Positions 26,838-34,944 of a stretch of 51,172 nt of DNA are shown here, piece by piece. This DNA is from Pseudomonas sp. GM74 (GTDB lineage: Bacteria > Pseudomonadota > Gammaproteobacteria > Pseudomonadales > Pseudomonadaceae): NCBI RefSeq assembly GCF_000282455.1, contig NZ_AKJG01000159.1, positions 1-51,172 of the forward strand. The letters are read 5' to 3'. Below the pieces are notes generated by a model. That model was not told the origin of the DNA. It saw only the letters and a list, made by a program, of their open reading frames with translations, and ran no database searches. A program made the translations under genes and the position numbers. Position 1 is the stretch's first letter; each line of letters begins with the position of its first letter.

Positions 26838-27290
26838 GTGCCGGCACCGAACATTGAGCGTTTCAACATCCTTGTGGGATCGATTTTTGCGAAGCTCTAT
26901 GAATCATTCCCTGTGCCGATTGAGTTATCGGCGATAGAGTTCGCCGACCAATTGGTGAGCGATGACTGTGCGAAAGAGTGGAGCCAAAGAGACTCGACTG
27001 TCCGCTTTTTTGGCTCAACGGTTGACTGGTTAAGCGACCATGGATACCTCAAAAGAGGGGTGGTTTTTAGCAATAGTACAATCCTGGATTGCGTGCTGAC
27101 TGCACGTACGCTGGAACTGTTAAACGCAATGCCTTCGAGCCTTGAAAACAAAGGTCCGTCTTTGGGTGATCAGTTGGTCAAAGCGACGAAGGAAGGCATG
27201 AGCGGTAAAGTCAAAGAGCTGGCCTCTGACTTCTTGAGTAGAGCCGTTGTGTTTGGAACCAAAGCGGCGACCGATTGGGTGAACTCTTGA
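26838..27290 (+). CDS. Unknown small protein B, with C-terminal helical extension
   Basis: A 150-aa protein. The GTG at 26838 is chosen because CAGGAGG lies 8-9 bases upstream and it follows the 67-aa gene without an overlap; an upstream in-frame ATG at 26796 lies inside that gene. Residues 1-~100 are homologous by eye to the 96-aa protein at 26267. The remaining ~45 residues form an amphipathic helical tail (LGDQLVKATKEGMSGKVKEL...) absent from the first paralogue. The tail could mediate membrane or partner contact. Function unknown. Confidence 0.65.
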   Translation: MPAPNIERFNILVGSIFAKLYESFPVPIELSAIEFADQLVSDDCAKEWSQRDSTVRFFGSTVDWLSDHGYLKRGVVFSNSTILDCVLTARTLELLNAMPSSLENKGPSLGDQLVKATKEGMSGKVKELASDFLSRAVVFGTKAATDWVNS

Positions 27291-27384
27291 TAGTCGATTT
27301 TTTCATTACCTGATTTTCACTCCTCACACATTAGTGCCAGAACACCATTGGCGAAAGAATGCGCGCCTTCGTCAATGGTGTTTT

Positions 27385-27428
27385 AAGACTGCTGCGCAGC
27401 CGAAGGAGAACGCCGCCGGCTGGCGACT
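27385..27428. repeat. Decayed family A REP copy inside the island
   Basis: ACTGCTGCGCAGCCGAA followed by GAACGCCGCCGGCTGGCGA resembles the REP arm at 7048-7091, with substitutions and a small insertion. It shows that host-type repeats also occur in the accessory segment. Confidence 0.5.
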
Positions 27429-27723
27429 TACCACTACGCTGTTGCGTTAGGTTTACGTTACGAGGCATTCGATCGGCTGTGTGGTGCAATGGATTTCACC
27501 GGTGTAAGTAAAGAACTTGAGGTGATTGGTGAGGACTTGAATGGTCTGATTCGCGTTCATGAACAATTTGATAGCGCCCGGCTTATTGAGCTGAATGTGG
27601 GGGCACCATTAAAGGATTTTTGCTGAATACTCAGCGAGCGTTCTGGGTCGATTCCGACCCAGAGCTGCATGAGGTACAAGGCTTAATTGAAGTGAACAGC
27701 GCGGTGGTTAGCTATGCCGCCTG
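27423..27723 (+). pseudogene. Frame-broken remnant of an unknown gene
   Basis: From 27423 a frame with no start codon upstream encodes coding-like sequence (FDRLCGAMDFTGVSKELEV, then RVHEQFDSARLIELNVGAPL) and stops after LKDFC. Shifting by one base at that point continues as GFLLNTQRAFWVDSDPEL... to a stop near 27723. Both halves use ordinary Pseudomonas codons. I read it as one gene that lost its start and acquired a frameshift. The family is unknown, and confidence that it was once a gene is moderate. Confidence 0.4.
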
Positions 27724-28370
27724 ACAAACAGATTTACGCCTTCAAGCATGATTGAAATTCGCTTCCGATCATTTACCTCCTCCCAAGAGCCATGCGCCGC
27801 TGCGTTACGAACCCCACCCCAAGACTCAATGTCTTTCACATCTTGCTTTGTTATTTCTTCAGCCGTACGAAGAACCTGAGCGTATGTGCTGATGCTCGGC
27901 TTTTTACCATTGAGGTTTATGCCCTTGTCCTCTACCCATGTGCGGAGAAACTCTTCAAGCGTCGCACCAATCAACACGGCCGCGGCAGCAGGATGGCATT
28001 CAGCTTTCTCTAGCAGCGCATGTGCCTGTTGCAGGAAATCGGACACTACGTCAATTTCGGCCTGTCTCTTAGGCGATAACTCGTCTTGAAGCCCGGCTTC
28101 TACATAGGAGATGAAAGCATTGAGAATTGCCTTCGCTCCAAGAATTCCTTTATCAGTGAAAACCCCTCCAAGGGTGAGTACTTGTTTGTAAAAGTCGCTA
28201 TCTTTTCCTACATAAATACGAAAGAATTCGCTTATTGCGGAAAGCGCACCCAAAAAATACATGGGTGACTGAGGGTTCACCTTGTCTACCAGCTGTATGA
28301 GTAGTCGCGCTTTTTCAACTAGCTGCTCTGGCGTCATAGGTCTACTTTTCCTTTTGTTAAATTCTGTCAT
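27708..28370 (-). CDS. HEPN-like protein with RNxxxH motif
   Basis: A 220-aa soluble, mainly helical protein. Near the C-terminus WGGVRNAAAHGSWEEV contains Arg188-Asn189-x3-His193, the RX4-6H motif of HEPN RNases. The preceding helices (AAAVLIGATLEEFLRTWVED) resemble the Abi C-terminal/DUF4145-type HEPN proteins common in phage-defence and toxin-antitoxin loci. No ribosome site stands before the Met at 28370. AAAGGAAAAG lies upstream of the in-frame Met at 28337, so that shorter start (209 aa) may be real. It is a lone minus-strand gene inside the island. Confidence 0.65.
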   Translation of the reverse strand: MTEFNKRKSRPMTPEQLVEKARLLIQLVDKVNPQSPMYFLGALSAISEFFRIYVGKDSDFYKQVLTLGGVFTDKGILGAKAILNAFISYVEAGLQDELSPKRQAEIDVVSDFLQQAHALLEKAECHPAAAAVLIGATLEEFLRTWVEDKGINLNGKKPSISTYAQVLRTAEEITKQDVKDIESWGGVRNAAAHGSWEEVNDRKRISIMLEGVNLFVRRHS

Positions 28371-28719
28371 TTAAGTTCAGGCTGTAAGGGCTAGAGCCTC
28401 GTTGAACTGGGAGTACTTGGTTTAGGAATGTTTGCATAGCCTGTCATTAGTTGAATAGCATCGTGTGGCCAATTGGCAGATGCTCACCCTAGGCGTAAGT
28501 TTAATAAAGGGAGGAGCACTTGTCGGGACGCTGGCGAGGACGTATCACAATATGAAGTTGGCATTACAACTGGTGATCATGTTGAGCGAGTTTGCGATAA
28601 GCCAACTACTGGATAACCTCGGGGCACTGCAACAGAAGTAGGCCTACGACGTGTCCTGCGTTCAGTCAAGATGGCTTCAGACTGTATAACAAGCTGAAAT
28701 CCTGAAGTTATATTCTTAA
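28371..28719. other. Gap in the island, no confident gene
   Basis: Nothing certain is seen. A short plus-strand frame at 28552-28641 would encode 29 hydrophobic residues (MKLALQLVIMLSEF...) but has no well-placed ribosome site. A purine-rich GGGAGGAGCAC at about 28510 is not followed by a usable start. Confidence 0.4.
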
Positions 28720-29679
28720 TTAAGTCCTTATCAGAACTACTGCGCGAGGAGTTGACGGTTCTCCTCCCCGAGAAGGCTCCTCTACGTCACGCATTAACTC
28801 AAGTCCCTCTAACAATTCGTTAGGAAGTTCAGAGTCAGCATGCTTTTCACGGAGTGACACTAACACACTGGCCAGCCAATTTCGCAATGCAGGGGTCCCA
28901 GATGAACCATACAAAGCTTGATGAAGCGGCGTACCTATCAGTCCCATTGATAGAGCTTCTCCAAAGGTATACATGCAGCACGTTGCGGTAGCTTCCTTAT
29001 AGTGGCCAATTTTTCTGACTACTTGTAGTGGCGTTCCCCACTGGAGCGTCCCCGTGCGGTTTTCGCTATTTTTCAAAGGCCAGAGACCGTCCGCGACAAA
29101 GTAAGCAAAATCAAAACCTGAACCCTGCGGGTAGAAGACGCCAAACGTACCCACGGATGGAAGAAGAGCACTCGACAGCAAGTCGTATGGGAGGTGAGTA
29201 GTTGCCGTCGCTGCGCTTATTGATGGTCGGTTTGAGAGCAAGTCCCATTGTTCTAAGTTTGCACGGAAGTTGTATGGAACAGACGCTCTTGAACCACAAA
29301 TTAGCTCGTTGGTGGTGACCTTAGCCTGATTGAAAGTAACCCGTGCTGCGTTGGGGTTACCTGCTGGGTAATGAATAATCATAACGTCACATAACTCGCA
29401 GCGAGGGACAGTTCTGCCTGCTCCCCGAGCCGCGCTAAATGTCACTTGGTAACGATTGCCATGATACTCCTCTGCTACTGCGTTGGGTCCGAGGGCGTTA
29501 AAAGCGCGGATAAAGGCACGGAAAAGCGCGATTTCACCACGAGCCCCCACTGACTCTGTGCGAAAAGAATCCCGAAGGAGTGATCCCACCATTAGATTTA
29601 AACTTCCTTGGTATTTTGACTGCCCTCGATGGTAGTGGCGATTTGCTAGATCTGCAATGGCCCACACAATTTCCGGCAC
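28720..29679 (-). CDS. Unknown protein with possible PD-(D/E)xK-like nuclease core
   Basis: A 319-aa soluble protein from a GTG at 29679. A possible nuclease core is visible: Glu49 in ARGEIALFRAF, Asp98 in CELCDVMII, then a strand with Gln118-Ala-Lys120 (VTFNQAKV). This is the E...D-x(~20)-(E/Q)xK order of PD-(D/E)xK enzymes of the Mrr/restriction type. Two cysteines (Cys94, Cys97) form a CxxC just before the Asp. The same frame remains open and coding-like for 33 codons upstream (to 29778) without an ATG, so the true N-terminus is probably longer or the gene is broken. It faces the divergent PLD-family gene. The nuclease call is a motif reading, not a family match. Confidence 0.5.
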   Translation of the reverse strand: MPEIVWAIADLANRHYHRGQSKYQGSLNLMVGSLLRDSFRTESVGARGEIALFRAFIRAFNALGPNAVAEEYHGNRYQVTFSAARGAGRTVPRCELCDVMIIHYPAGNPNAARVTFNQAKVTTNELICGSRASVPYNFRANLEQWDLLSNRPSISAATATTHLPYDLLSSALLPSVGTFGVFYPQGSGFDFAYFVADGLWPLKNSENRTGTLQWGTPLQVVRKIGHYKEATATCCMYTFGEALSMGLIGTPLHQALYGSSGTPALRNWLASVLVSLREKHADSELPNELLEGLELMRDVEEPSRGGEPSTPRAVVLIRT

Positions 29680-29930
29680 ATAGTGCAGGCCTAAAACGCA
29701 ACGCCGATCATGCTGGTCGGTTGCGTCGAAGTGCCAAGAGTACAGCCATTTTTTTAGATAGTTGAACTGGTGGTGATTTCAAGCTGGCTTCCAAGCCCTG
29801 TGGCACGTTACTCACTGGTAGTTCGGCGCAATCCTCTTTTGCTTTCGCTGTTCCCTGAAAATCTTGGAATTTTGCGTAGTGAAGCGAGTCATGAACCAGG
29901 TCACGTGTAGGTTCACTGACGGCTAACTGC
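29680..29930 (-). pseudogene. Probable detached N-terminal part of the preceding gene
   Basis: Upstream of the GTG at 29679 the frame continues as WLYSWHFDATDQHDRR..., back to a run of seven A (minus strand, 29746-29752). In the neighbouring frame, sequence before that run reads as protein-like (TRDLVHDSLHYAKFQDFQ, then PVQLSKK) back to a TAG near 29930. One base gained or lost in the A-run would join the two into one longer protein. No ATG is seen in that frame, so the start is unresolved. Confidence 0.35.
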
Positions 29931-29963
29931 TAGTCTGAACGACTTCATTCAAGGGCCATATCG

Positions 29964-31232
29964 ATGACACAATCCGGTATCTATACCAATAGCCTTGGGC
30001 AGGACCAAGTTCAGCGACCTTACACGGTTCATATGGCTAAGGCGTCCAAAATACGAATCGCAGTACCGTATTTCACTCGTGAATCGGAAATTTTGCAGGC
30101 AGCAGCACGAGGCGCGAAAATCGAGCTGTTGGTCGGACTCAACAAAAGCACAAACCCTACGGCGTTGCGCCGTGTACTCGATGCCCCGAACTGCGTGGTG
30201 CGTTATTTCACTGACGGTTTCCATGCCAAAGTATTTTTTTTCGACGGTGTGGTCATGCTTGGATCGGCGAATCTGACCGAAGGCGGAATGGCCAGCAATC
30301 GGGAGGCAGTTCTGGTTCTTGATCAGCCTGGGGACGAGGATCGCATACTGGATTTACAGCTTTTCTTTGCTCAAGTTTGGGACAGTGCCGAGGTGCTCAC
30401 GCTTCAGGTGTGTAAGCAGTTCCGGGATGCCTGGGATAAGTCGTCCCGCTTGGGCAATCCCGACGCTCCATTTCAGATACTTCAGGATGTGGAGCCACCC
30501 ACAGTCCTTTCCGGGAGCGGCCAAAAAACTGCACAGCAACACTATCTAAGCGAATTGCAAAAGTTGATTTACGAGGAATACTGTCCAGCCTTCACGGAGG
30601 TTTCTGCGGTGCTTGTAGATGGTGGTTTTCGTCGTTCCGAATTTACCGAGCTTGGTCTTGAGGTCGAGACGAACCGCTTCTTGAACTGGGTGCGCCTTGA
30701 GCATGCAATTGGAGAGGCGTCCTGGCAAGAGGCCCCCCTGCGGCAGGAGGGCTTAAGACGACAAATGATTATTCGTCTTGCTGAAGAGTGGGTAACAACC
30801 ACTCATACCCATATTCCTGATGACTACTTTGAGCTACTCACCGAATTACGAGCGGTGATGGCAACACCAGAGAGCATTCGGGCCGCCAATCATGACCAAT
30901 TGGCCAGCGCATTGATTTGTGTGCATGCCTTTAAGCAACAACTGCGCTTTACGAAGGGCGGCGAAGATGCCTTACCGGCGAAATTTTGGAAATTCAACAA
31001 TGGTGATCTACTTCGTGTACAAAACTCGTTGATCAATTTGGTGCATGGAAGTGATGATTTTGCAGTGCGCATTTGTGCAGTGCTGTACGACCAGCGACAC
31101 AAGCTTGGTGCGTTCGGTCGGTTCTGCGCGTTAGAGCTGGTTGGGACGCTTAAACCGAAGCAGGTCCCTCCGATCAACGGGCGCATGGTCAAGGCATTAC
31201 GGTTTATTGGCTTTGATGTGCAGGCAACGTAA
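29964..31232 (+). CDS. PLD-family (single HKD motif) protein
   Basis: A 422-aa soluble protein. The N-terminal ~120 residues form a phospholipase D-like domain: strands RIAVPYF and IELLVGL, then FHAKVFFFDGVVMLGSANL. The HKD residues are His87, Lys89 and Asp94, followed by Gly100-Ser-x-Asn103. Only one HKD motif is present, so an active enzyme would have to dimerise, as in Nuc/BfiI-type nucleases. The remaining ~300 residues are helical and unrecognised, possibly a target-recognition or partner domain. AAGGG precedes the ATG. It is divergent from the possible nuclease gene and ends 17 bases before the right direct repeat. Confidence 0.75.
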   Translation: MTQSGIYTNSLGQDQVQRPYTVHMAKASKIRIAVPYFTRESEILQAAARGAKIELLVGLNKSTNPTALRRVLDAPNCVVRYFTDGFHAKVFFFDGVVMLGSANLTEGGMASNREAVLVLDQPGDEDRILDLQLFFAQVWDSAEVLTLQVCKQFRDAWDKSSRLGNPDAPFQILQDVEPPTVLSGSGQKTAQQHYLSELQKLIYEEYCPAFTEVSAVLVDGGFRRSEFTELGLEVETNRFLNWVRLEHAIGEASWQEAPLRQEGLRRQMIIRLAEEWVTTTHTHIPDDYFELLTELRAVMATPESIRAANHDQLASALICVHAFKQQLRFTKGGEDALPAKFWKFNNGDLLRVQNSLINLVHGSDDFAVRICAVLYDQRHKLGAFGRFCALELVGTLKPKQVPPINGRMVKALRFIGFDVQAT

Positions 31233-31249
31233 CTTGACTGAAATAGGGA

Positions 31250-31333
31250 CCGCGTTCACCACCACGGTTTATGCATTTTTAAATCCCGGGCGTCCATCAG
31301 CTGCCCGGGATTTTTTTTGCCTGAAATTCAGTC
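31250..31333. repeat. Right 84-bp direct repeat flanking the accessory island
   Basis: It differs at one position from 25688-25771. It holds the terminator of the adjacent minus-strand NCS1 permease gene and that gene's last codon (Asp) and TGA stop. Because this copy fits the resident gene, it is probably the original site and the left copy the duplicated one. Confidence 0.95.
31281..31320. terminator. Terminator within the right direct repeat
   Basis: AAATCCCGGGC (31281-31291) pairs with GCCCGGGATTT (31303-31313) with further T. It would end both the PLD-family transcript (plus strand) and the permease transcript (minus strand). Confidence 0.88.
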
Positions 31334-32692
31334 GGCCGCTGACTCCATCATTGGCGCTCGCTTGCCGAGCTTCATCAGCCAGTAATAACTCAACGCCGGC
31401 ACCAGCAGCCCGACGATCCACGCCAGATCCACCCCGTCCAGCGCCGTAGCCACCGGGCCGACATACAGCGTGGTGTTCATGAACGGAATTTCCAGGGCAA
31501 TCGCCAGCAGGAAACTGCCGCAGGCAATCCGGTTGACCCGCCCGTAGATCCCGTTCAGGTCGAAGATGTCGTCAATCCGGTACTGGCCTTTGCGCAGGCA
31601 GTAGTAGTCCACCAGATTGATCGCCGTCCACGGGATCAGGAAGTAGCTCATGAAGAAGATGAAGTTCAGGAAGAAGTTGATGAAGTCGTCCTGACTGATG
31701 GTGCACAGGGCTGTGGCCACCAGGCTGATCAGCAGCATGAACACACCGCGCACCCGCGGGGTCACCTTGAGTCGGGCGAAAGGTTCGATCACGGTGATGG
31801 TCGACATGAACGCGCCGTACAGGTTGAACACGTTGATCGACACCTGGCCGTAGACGATGAACGCGAACAGCAGCACTGCGGCGCCGCCAAACAATCCGGC
31901 GACATGCCCGCCGACATTGCTGGAAAAGTCGCCGATGCCGACGCTCAGGATCGCCCCGAGAATCATCATCCACGCGCCGCCGCTGACCGTGCCGGCGTAG
32001 CTGTACCAGAACACCTGGGCGGTTGGCGTGTTGCTCGGCAGGTAGCGCGAATAGTCAGCGACGTAAGGCGCGTAGGACAGTTGCCAGGTCACGGCGATGC
32101 TCACCGCCACCAGGAACTTCGATAACGAGAAGCCGGTTGGCAGCCATTGTTCGGCCGGGATCGGCAACTGCAAGGCGAGCACCGTGGCGGCGACGAACAC
32201 CACCAGCGACAGAATCGACAGCAGCTTCTGCAAGCGGTGAATCAACCGATAGCCATAGAGCGCGACGACGAAGCACAGCGCGCCGATCAGGTAGATATTG
32301 CCGGACATCGGCAGCGGGCTGACGGACTCCAGCGCCTGGGCCGCGAGCAAGGTGTTGCTGACGAAGAAACCCAGGTAGATCAGCATCACGAAAAGCAGCG
32401 GCAACACTGCCCCCAACACGCCGAATTGCGCCCGGCTCTGGATCATTTGCGGAATGCCCAGCTTCGGTCCCTGGGCCGAGTGGGAGGCCATGAAAATCGC
32501 CCCCAGCAACGAGCCGATGATGATCGCCAGCGCACTCCAGAACAGGTTGAGCCCCATCACCACCGGCAACACGCCGGAGGCGATTGTGGTGATGTTCATG
32601 TTGGCGCCGAACCAGATATAGAACAGCGAACCCGGTTTGCCGTGGCGTTCGGTCTCGGGGATGAAATCGATGCTTCTTTTTTCGACTTGCAT
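31328..32692 (-). CDS. NCS1-family permease (CodB-like), copy 1
   Basis: A 454-aa inner-membrane transporter with about 12 hydrophobic spans. NCS1 signatures include IWFGANMNITTIASG in the first span, GPKLGIPQMIQSRAQFG after the second, and SYAPYVADYSRYLP in the middle. The family imports nucleobases, hydantoins, allantoin and similar N-heterocycles with Na+ or H+. The ATG at 32692 has AGGAG upstream; a GTG three codons earlier is less likely. It starts five bases after the amidohydrolase gene stop, so the two form an operon. Confidence 0.9.
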   Translation of the reverse strand: MQVEKRSIDFIPETERHGKPGSLFYIWFGANMNITTIASGVLPVVMGLNLFWSALAIIIGSLLGAIFMASHSAQGPKLGIPQMIQSRAQFGVLGAVLPLLFVMLIYLGFFVSNTLLAAQALESVSPLPMSGNIYLIGALCFVVALYGYRLIHRLQKLLSILSLVVFVAATVLALQLPIPAEQWLPTGFSLSKFLVAVSIAVTWQLSYAPYVADYSRYLPSNTPTAQVFWYSYAGTVSGGAWMMILGAILSVGIGDFSSNVGGHVAGLFGGAAVLLFAFIVYGQVSINVFNLYGAFMSTITVIEPFARLKVTPRVRGVFMLLISLVATALCTISQDDFINFFLNFIFFMSYFLIPWTAINLVDYYCLRKGQYRIDDIFDLNGIYGRVNRIACGSFLLAIALEIPFMNTTLYVGPVATALDGVDLAWIVGLLVPALSYYWLMKLGKRAPMMESAAD

Positions 32693-32697
32693 GGCGA

Positions 32698-33375
32698 TCA
32701 CTCCTGAGTCCGGACGAGACGGGATTGCAGACGGGCGATGGTGCTTTGCAGCTCATGGGGCTGGTGGGCAAACAGGTCCGGCTGCTCGGGGATCAGGCTG
32801 ATGTAATCACGTTGTTGCAGGGCACGCCGGCATTCGGTCGTGGTGAGGATTTCCAGCGCATAGACCCAGTTGGCCATGATCAGCAAGGCCGAGTAATGCC
32901 CGGCCTCGGTGGTCGTGGTGCAGGCATCGCTGACCAGGCGCACGCGATAACCCAGGGCGAAGGCATCGAACACGCTGGTCAGCACGCAGACGTCTGTCAG
33001 CACGCCGCAGACGATCAGCGTGTCGACCTCCAATGCCTTGAGTCGGGTGTCGAGGTCGGTGCGGTGAAAGGCACTGTACCGGCCCTTGTCGATGATCAAT
33101 TCACCGGGCTGCGGCGTCAGCGACTCGATGATTTCCACTTGCCGGGTGCCGGCGCGGTAACTGCCGGGGCCACCGTCGGCGGCCAGAGGTTCGCCGTGGG
33201 GCAGGTCACTGCCGTCGGCCTGATTGATGTGGCGGGTATAGATGACAGGCATCCGCTGATGGCGGGCGGTATCGAGCAGGGCGGCGGTATTGGTAACCAC
33301 TGTGTCGAGGTTTTCCAGGACGAAGCCGTCCTCTTGCTGCATGTCGATGATCAACAGCGCGTTGTTATTGTTCAT
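32698..33375 (-). CDS. Isochorismatase-fold amidohydrolase
   Basis: A 225-aa cysteine hydrolase. The triad Asp11 (LLIIDMQ), Lys97 (IIDKGRYSAF) and Cys130 (GVLTDVCV) is complete, with the cis-peptide VLTD. The family includes nicotinamidase, biuret hydrolase, maleamate amidase and RutB-type peroxyureidoacrylate hydrolase; the specificity here is not evident. The Met at 33375 (MNNNNALL) is preferred to an upstream one at 33426. Operon with an NCS1 permease and proximity to an LLM monooxygenase suggest it removes an amide or carbamoyl group after ring opening. Confidence 0.85.
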   Translation of the reverse strand: MNNNNALLIIDMQQEDGFVLENLDTVVTNTAALLDTARHQRMPVIYTRHINQADGSDLPHGEPLAADGGPGSYRAGTRQVEIIESLTPQPGELIIDKGRYSAFHRTDLDTRLKALEVDTLIVCGVLTDVCVLTSVFDAFALGYRVRLVSDACTTTTEAGHYSALLIMANWVYALEILTTTECRRALQQRDYISLIPEQPDLFAHQPHELQSTIARLQSRLVRTQE

Positions 33376-33845
33376 TGGGCAAACCTGATCAAAGGCGAAA
33401 CACGATGCACCGTACGCGCCATGCAATGGCGAGACGCGGGGTGCGTGATTGGCTGTTCGGGTGGGCTCAGTGAACTATTTGCCAGAAACCGTTCTGCTTG
33501 GCCGAAACGCTGGCGCGCAGGCGCTTGAAATGCAGGTGCGAAGCGGTCCATTCACCGCGCAGGTAGGCCCGCGCGGCACCGGAGGGAGGGGCGAGTGATG
33601 GGAGACGACCAGTGATCATTGGAATCGACTCTTGTGGGGGCGAACCTGCTCGCGAACGCGGTGTGTCCGGTACACCAATCCCTGTGGGAGCGGCGGTGCG
33701 GCGATCCGACTTGCCCGCGAAGAGGCCGGCACATCCAACATTAATATCGTCTGGGGCACCGCTTTCGCGAGCAAGTCGGATCGCCGCACCGCCGCTCCCA
33801 CAGTTGAGGTGTGCTGGTCCCCAGCCTCGCATCCTGGCACAGGAA
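33376..33845. other. Repeat-rich intergenic region
   Basis: About 470 bases without a gene. It contains the promoter side of the amidohydrolase gene and, from about 33630, a dense cluster of family B REP arms. Open frames here are made of repeat sequence and are not real genes. Confidence 0.6.
33683..33802. repeat. Family B REPIN, both arms of the variant form
   Basis: Both arms carry the extra GCGGTGCGGCGATCCGACTT segment within the TGTGGGAGCGG...GCGAAG arm, giving a long inverted repeat. A further partial arm lies at about 33633-33660. Confidence 0.8.
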
Positions 33846-34889
33846 TCAGCGAAACGCTGGCACCACGTGCTTGATAAACAGCTCCAGGGATTTTTTCTTC
33901 TCCGCGTGGGGCAGGCTGTTATCGCACCAGAAGCTGAATTCGTCGACCCCCAGTTCCTGGTAGTACTTGATGCGCGGAATGATTTCTTCCGGGGTGCCGA
34001 TCATGGCGGTCTTGTGCAGGCTCTCGAGTTCGAACTCGGGGCGACCGGCGAATTTCTCTTCCGGGCTTGGCGCGAGGAAGCCGTTGACCGGGGTGGTCTT
34101 GTTGCCGAACCAGGCATCGAAGGTGCGGTAGAACTTCGAGATTGCCTTGGCCCCGACTTCCCAGCCCTGCGGATCGTCGGCGGTGTGCACGTGGGTGTGA
34201 CGCAGCACCATCAGTTGCGGGCGCGGCACGTCCGGGTTGTTGTCCAGGGCGGCCTGGAATTTGTTCTTCAGGTCGAGGACTTCCTCGTCGCCTTTCATCA
34301 ACGGCGTGACCATGACGTTGCAGCCGTTGGCCACGGCGAAGTTGTGCGAGTCCGGGTCGCGGGCGGCGATCCACATCGGCGGGTTCGGTTGCTGGATCGG
34401 CTTGGGCACGCTGGTGGAGGTCGGGAATTTCCAGATGTCGCCGTCATGGGCGTAGTCGCCGTTCCACAGGGCCCGTACCACAGGAACCATTTCCCGCAAC
34501 GCCTGGCCGCCGGAGGATGCCGGCATGCCGCCGGCCATGCGGTCGAACTCGATCTGGTAGGCGCCACGTGCCAGGCCGACCTCCATGCGCCCGTTGCTGA
34601 TCACGTCGAGCAACGCGCATTCACCGGCCACCCGCAGCGGGTGCCAGAACGGCGCGATGATGGTGCCGGCGCCCAGGTGAATGGTGGTGGTCTTGCCCGC
34701 CAGGTAAGCCAGCAGCGGCATCGGGCTTGGTGAAATGGTGTACTCCATGGAGTGGTGTTCGCCGATCCATACGGTGCTGAAACCACCGGCCTCGGCCATC
34801 AGCGTCAGTTCGGTCAGGTCTTCGAACAACTGGCGGTGGCTGACGCTTTCGTCCCAACGTTCCATGTGTACGAACAGGGAAAACTTCAT
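33846..34889 (-). CDS. LLM-class flavin-dependent monooxygenase
   Basis: A 347-aa bacterial luciferase-like TIM-barrel enzyme. Typical pieces are MKFSLFVHMERWDES at the N-terminus, GFSTVWIGEHHSMEY, LGAGTIIAPFWHPLRVA and the phosphate-binding area near SNGRMEVGLARGAYQ. Such enzymes use FMNH2 from a partner reductase and O2 to oxidise N-heterocycles, sulfonates or ketones. The ATG at 34889 is chosen; the longer frame runs through the operator. A shared operator lies 56 bases upstream. A flavin reductase gene lies next, in the same direction but with its own copy of the operator. Confidence 0.87.
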   Translation of the reverse strand: MKFSLFVHMERWDESVSHRQLFEDLTELTLMAEAGGFSTVWIGEHHSMEYTISPSPMPLLAYLAGKTTTIHLGAGTIIAPFWHPLRVAGECALLDVISNGRMEVGLARGAYQIEFDRMAGGMPASSGGQALREMVPVVRALWNGDYAHDGDIWKFPTSTSVPKPIQQPNPPMWIAARDPDSHNFAVANGCNVMVTPLMKGDEEVLDLKNKFQAALDNNPDVPRPQLMVLRHTHVHTADDPQGWEVGAKAISKFYRTFDAWFGNKTTPVNGFLAPSPEEKFAGRPEFELESLHKTAMIGTPEEIIPRIKYYQELGVDEFSFWCDNSLPHAEKKKSLELFIKHVVPAFR

Positions 34890-34944
34890 GACGCTTACCT
34901 CGGATCTATTGTTGTTGGCCTGTCGACTGCGGGCCTGATAGTTA

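Noticed and set aside
28552..28641. 29-codon hydrophobic ORF as a small toxin gene
   Set aside because: No well-placed ribosome site and no antitoxin RNA or partner recognised; too short to support.
25688..31333. The 84-bp direct repeats as ends of an insertion sequence
   Set aside because: They are direct, not inverted, repeats, contain a transcription terminator, and no transposase lies between them.
33640..34733. Plus-strand frame through REP DNA and opposite the LLM gene
   Set aside because: Its first part is repeat sequence and the rest is antisense to a well-supported enzyme gene.
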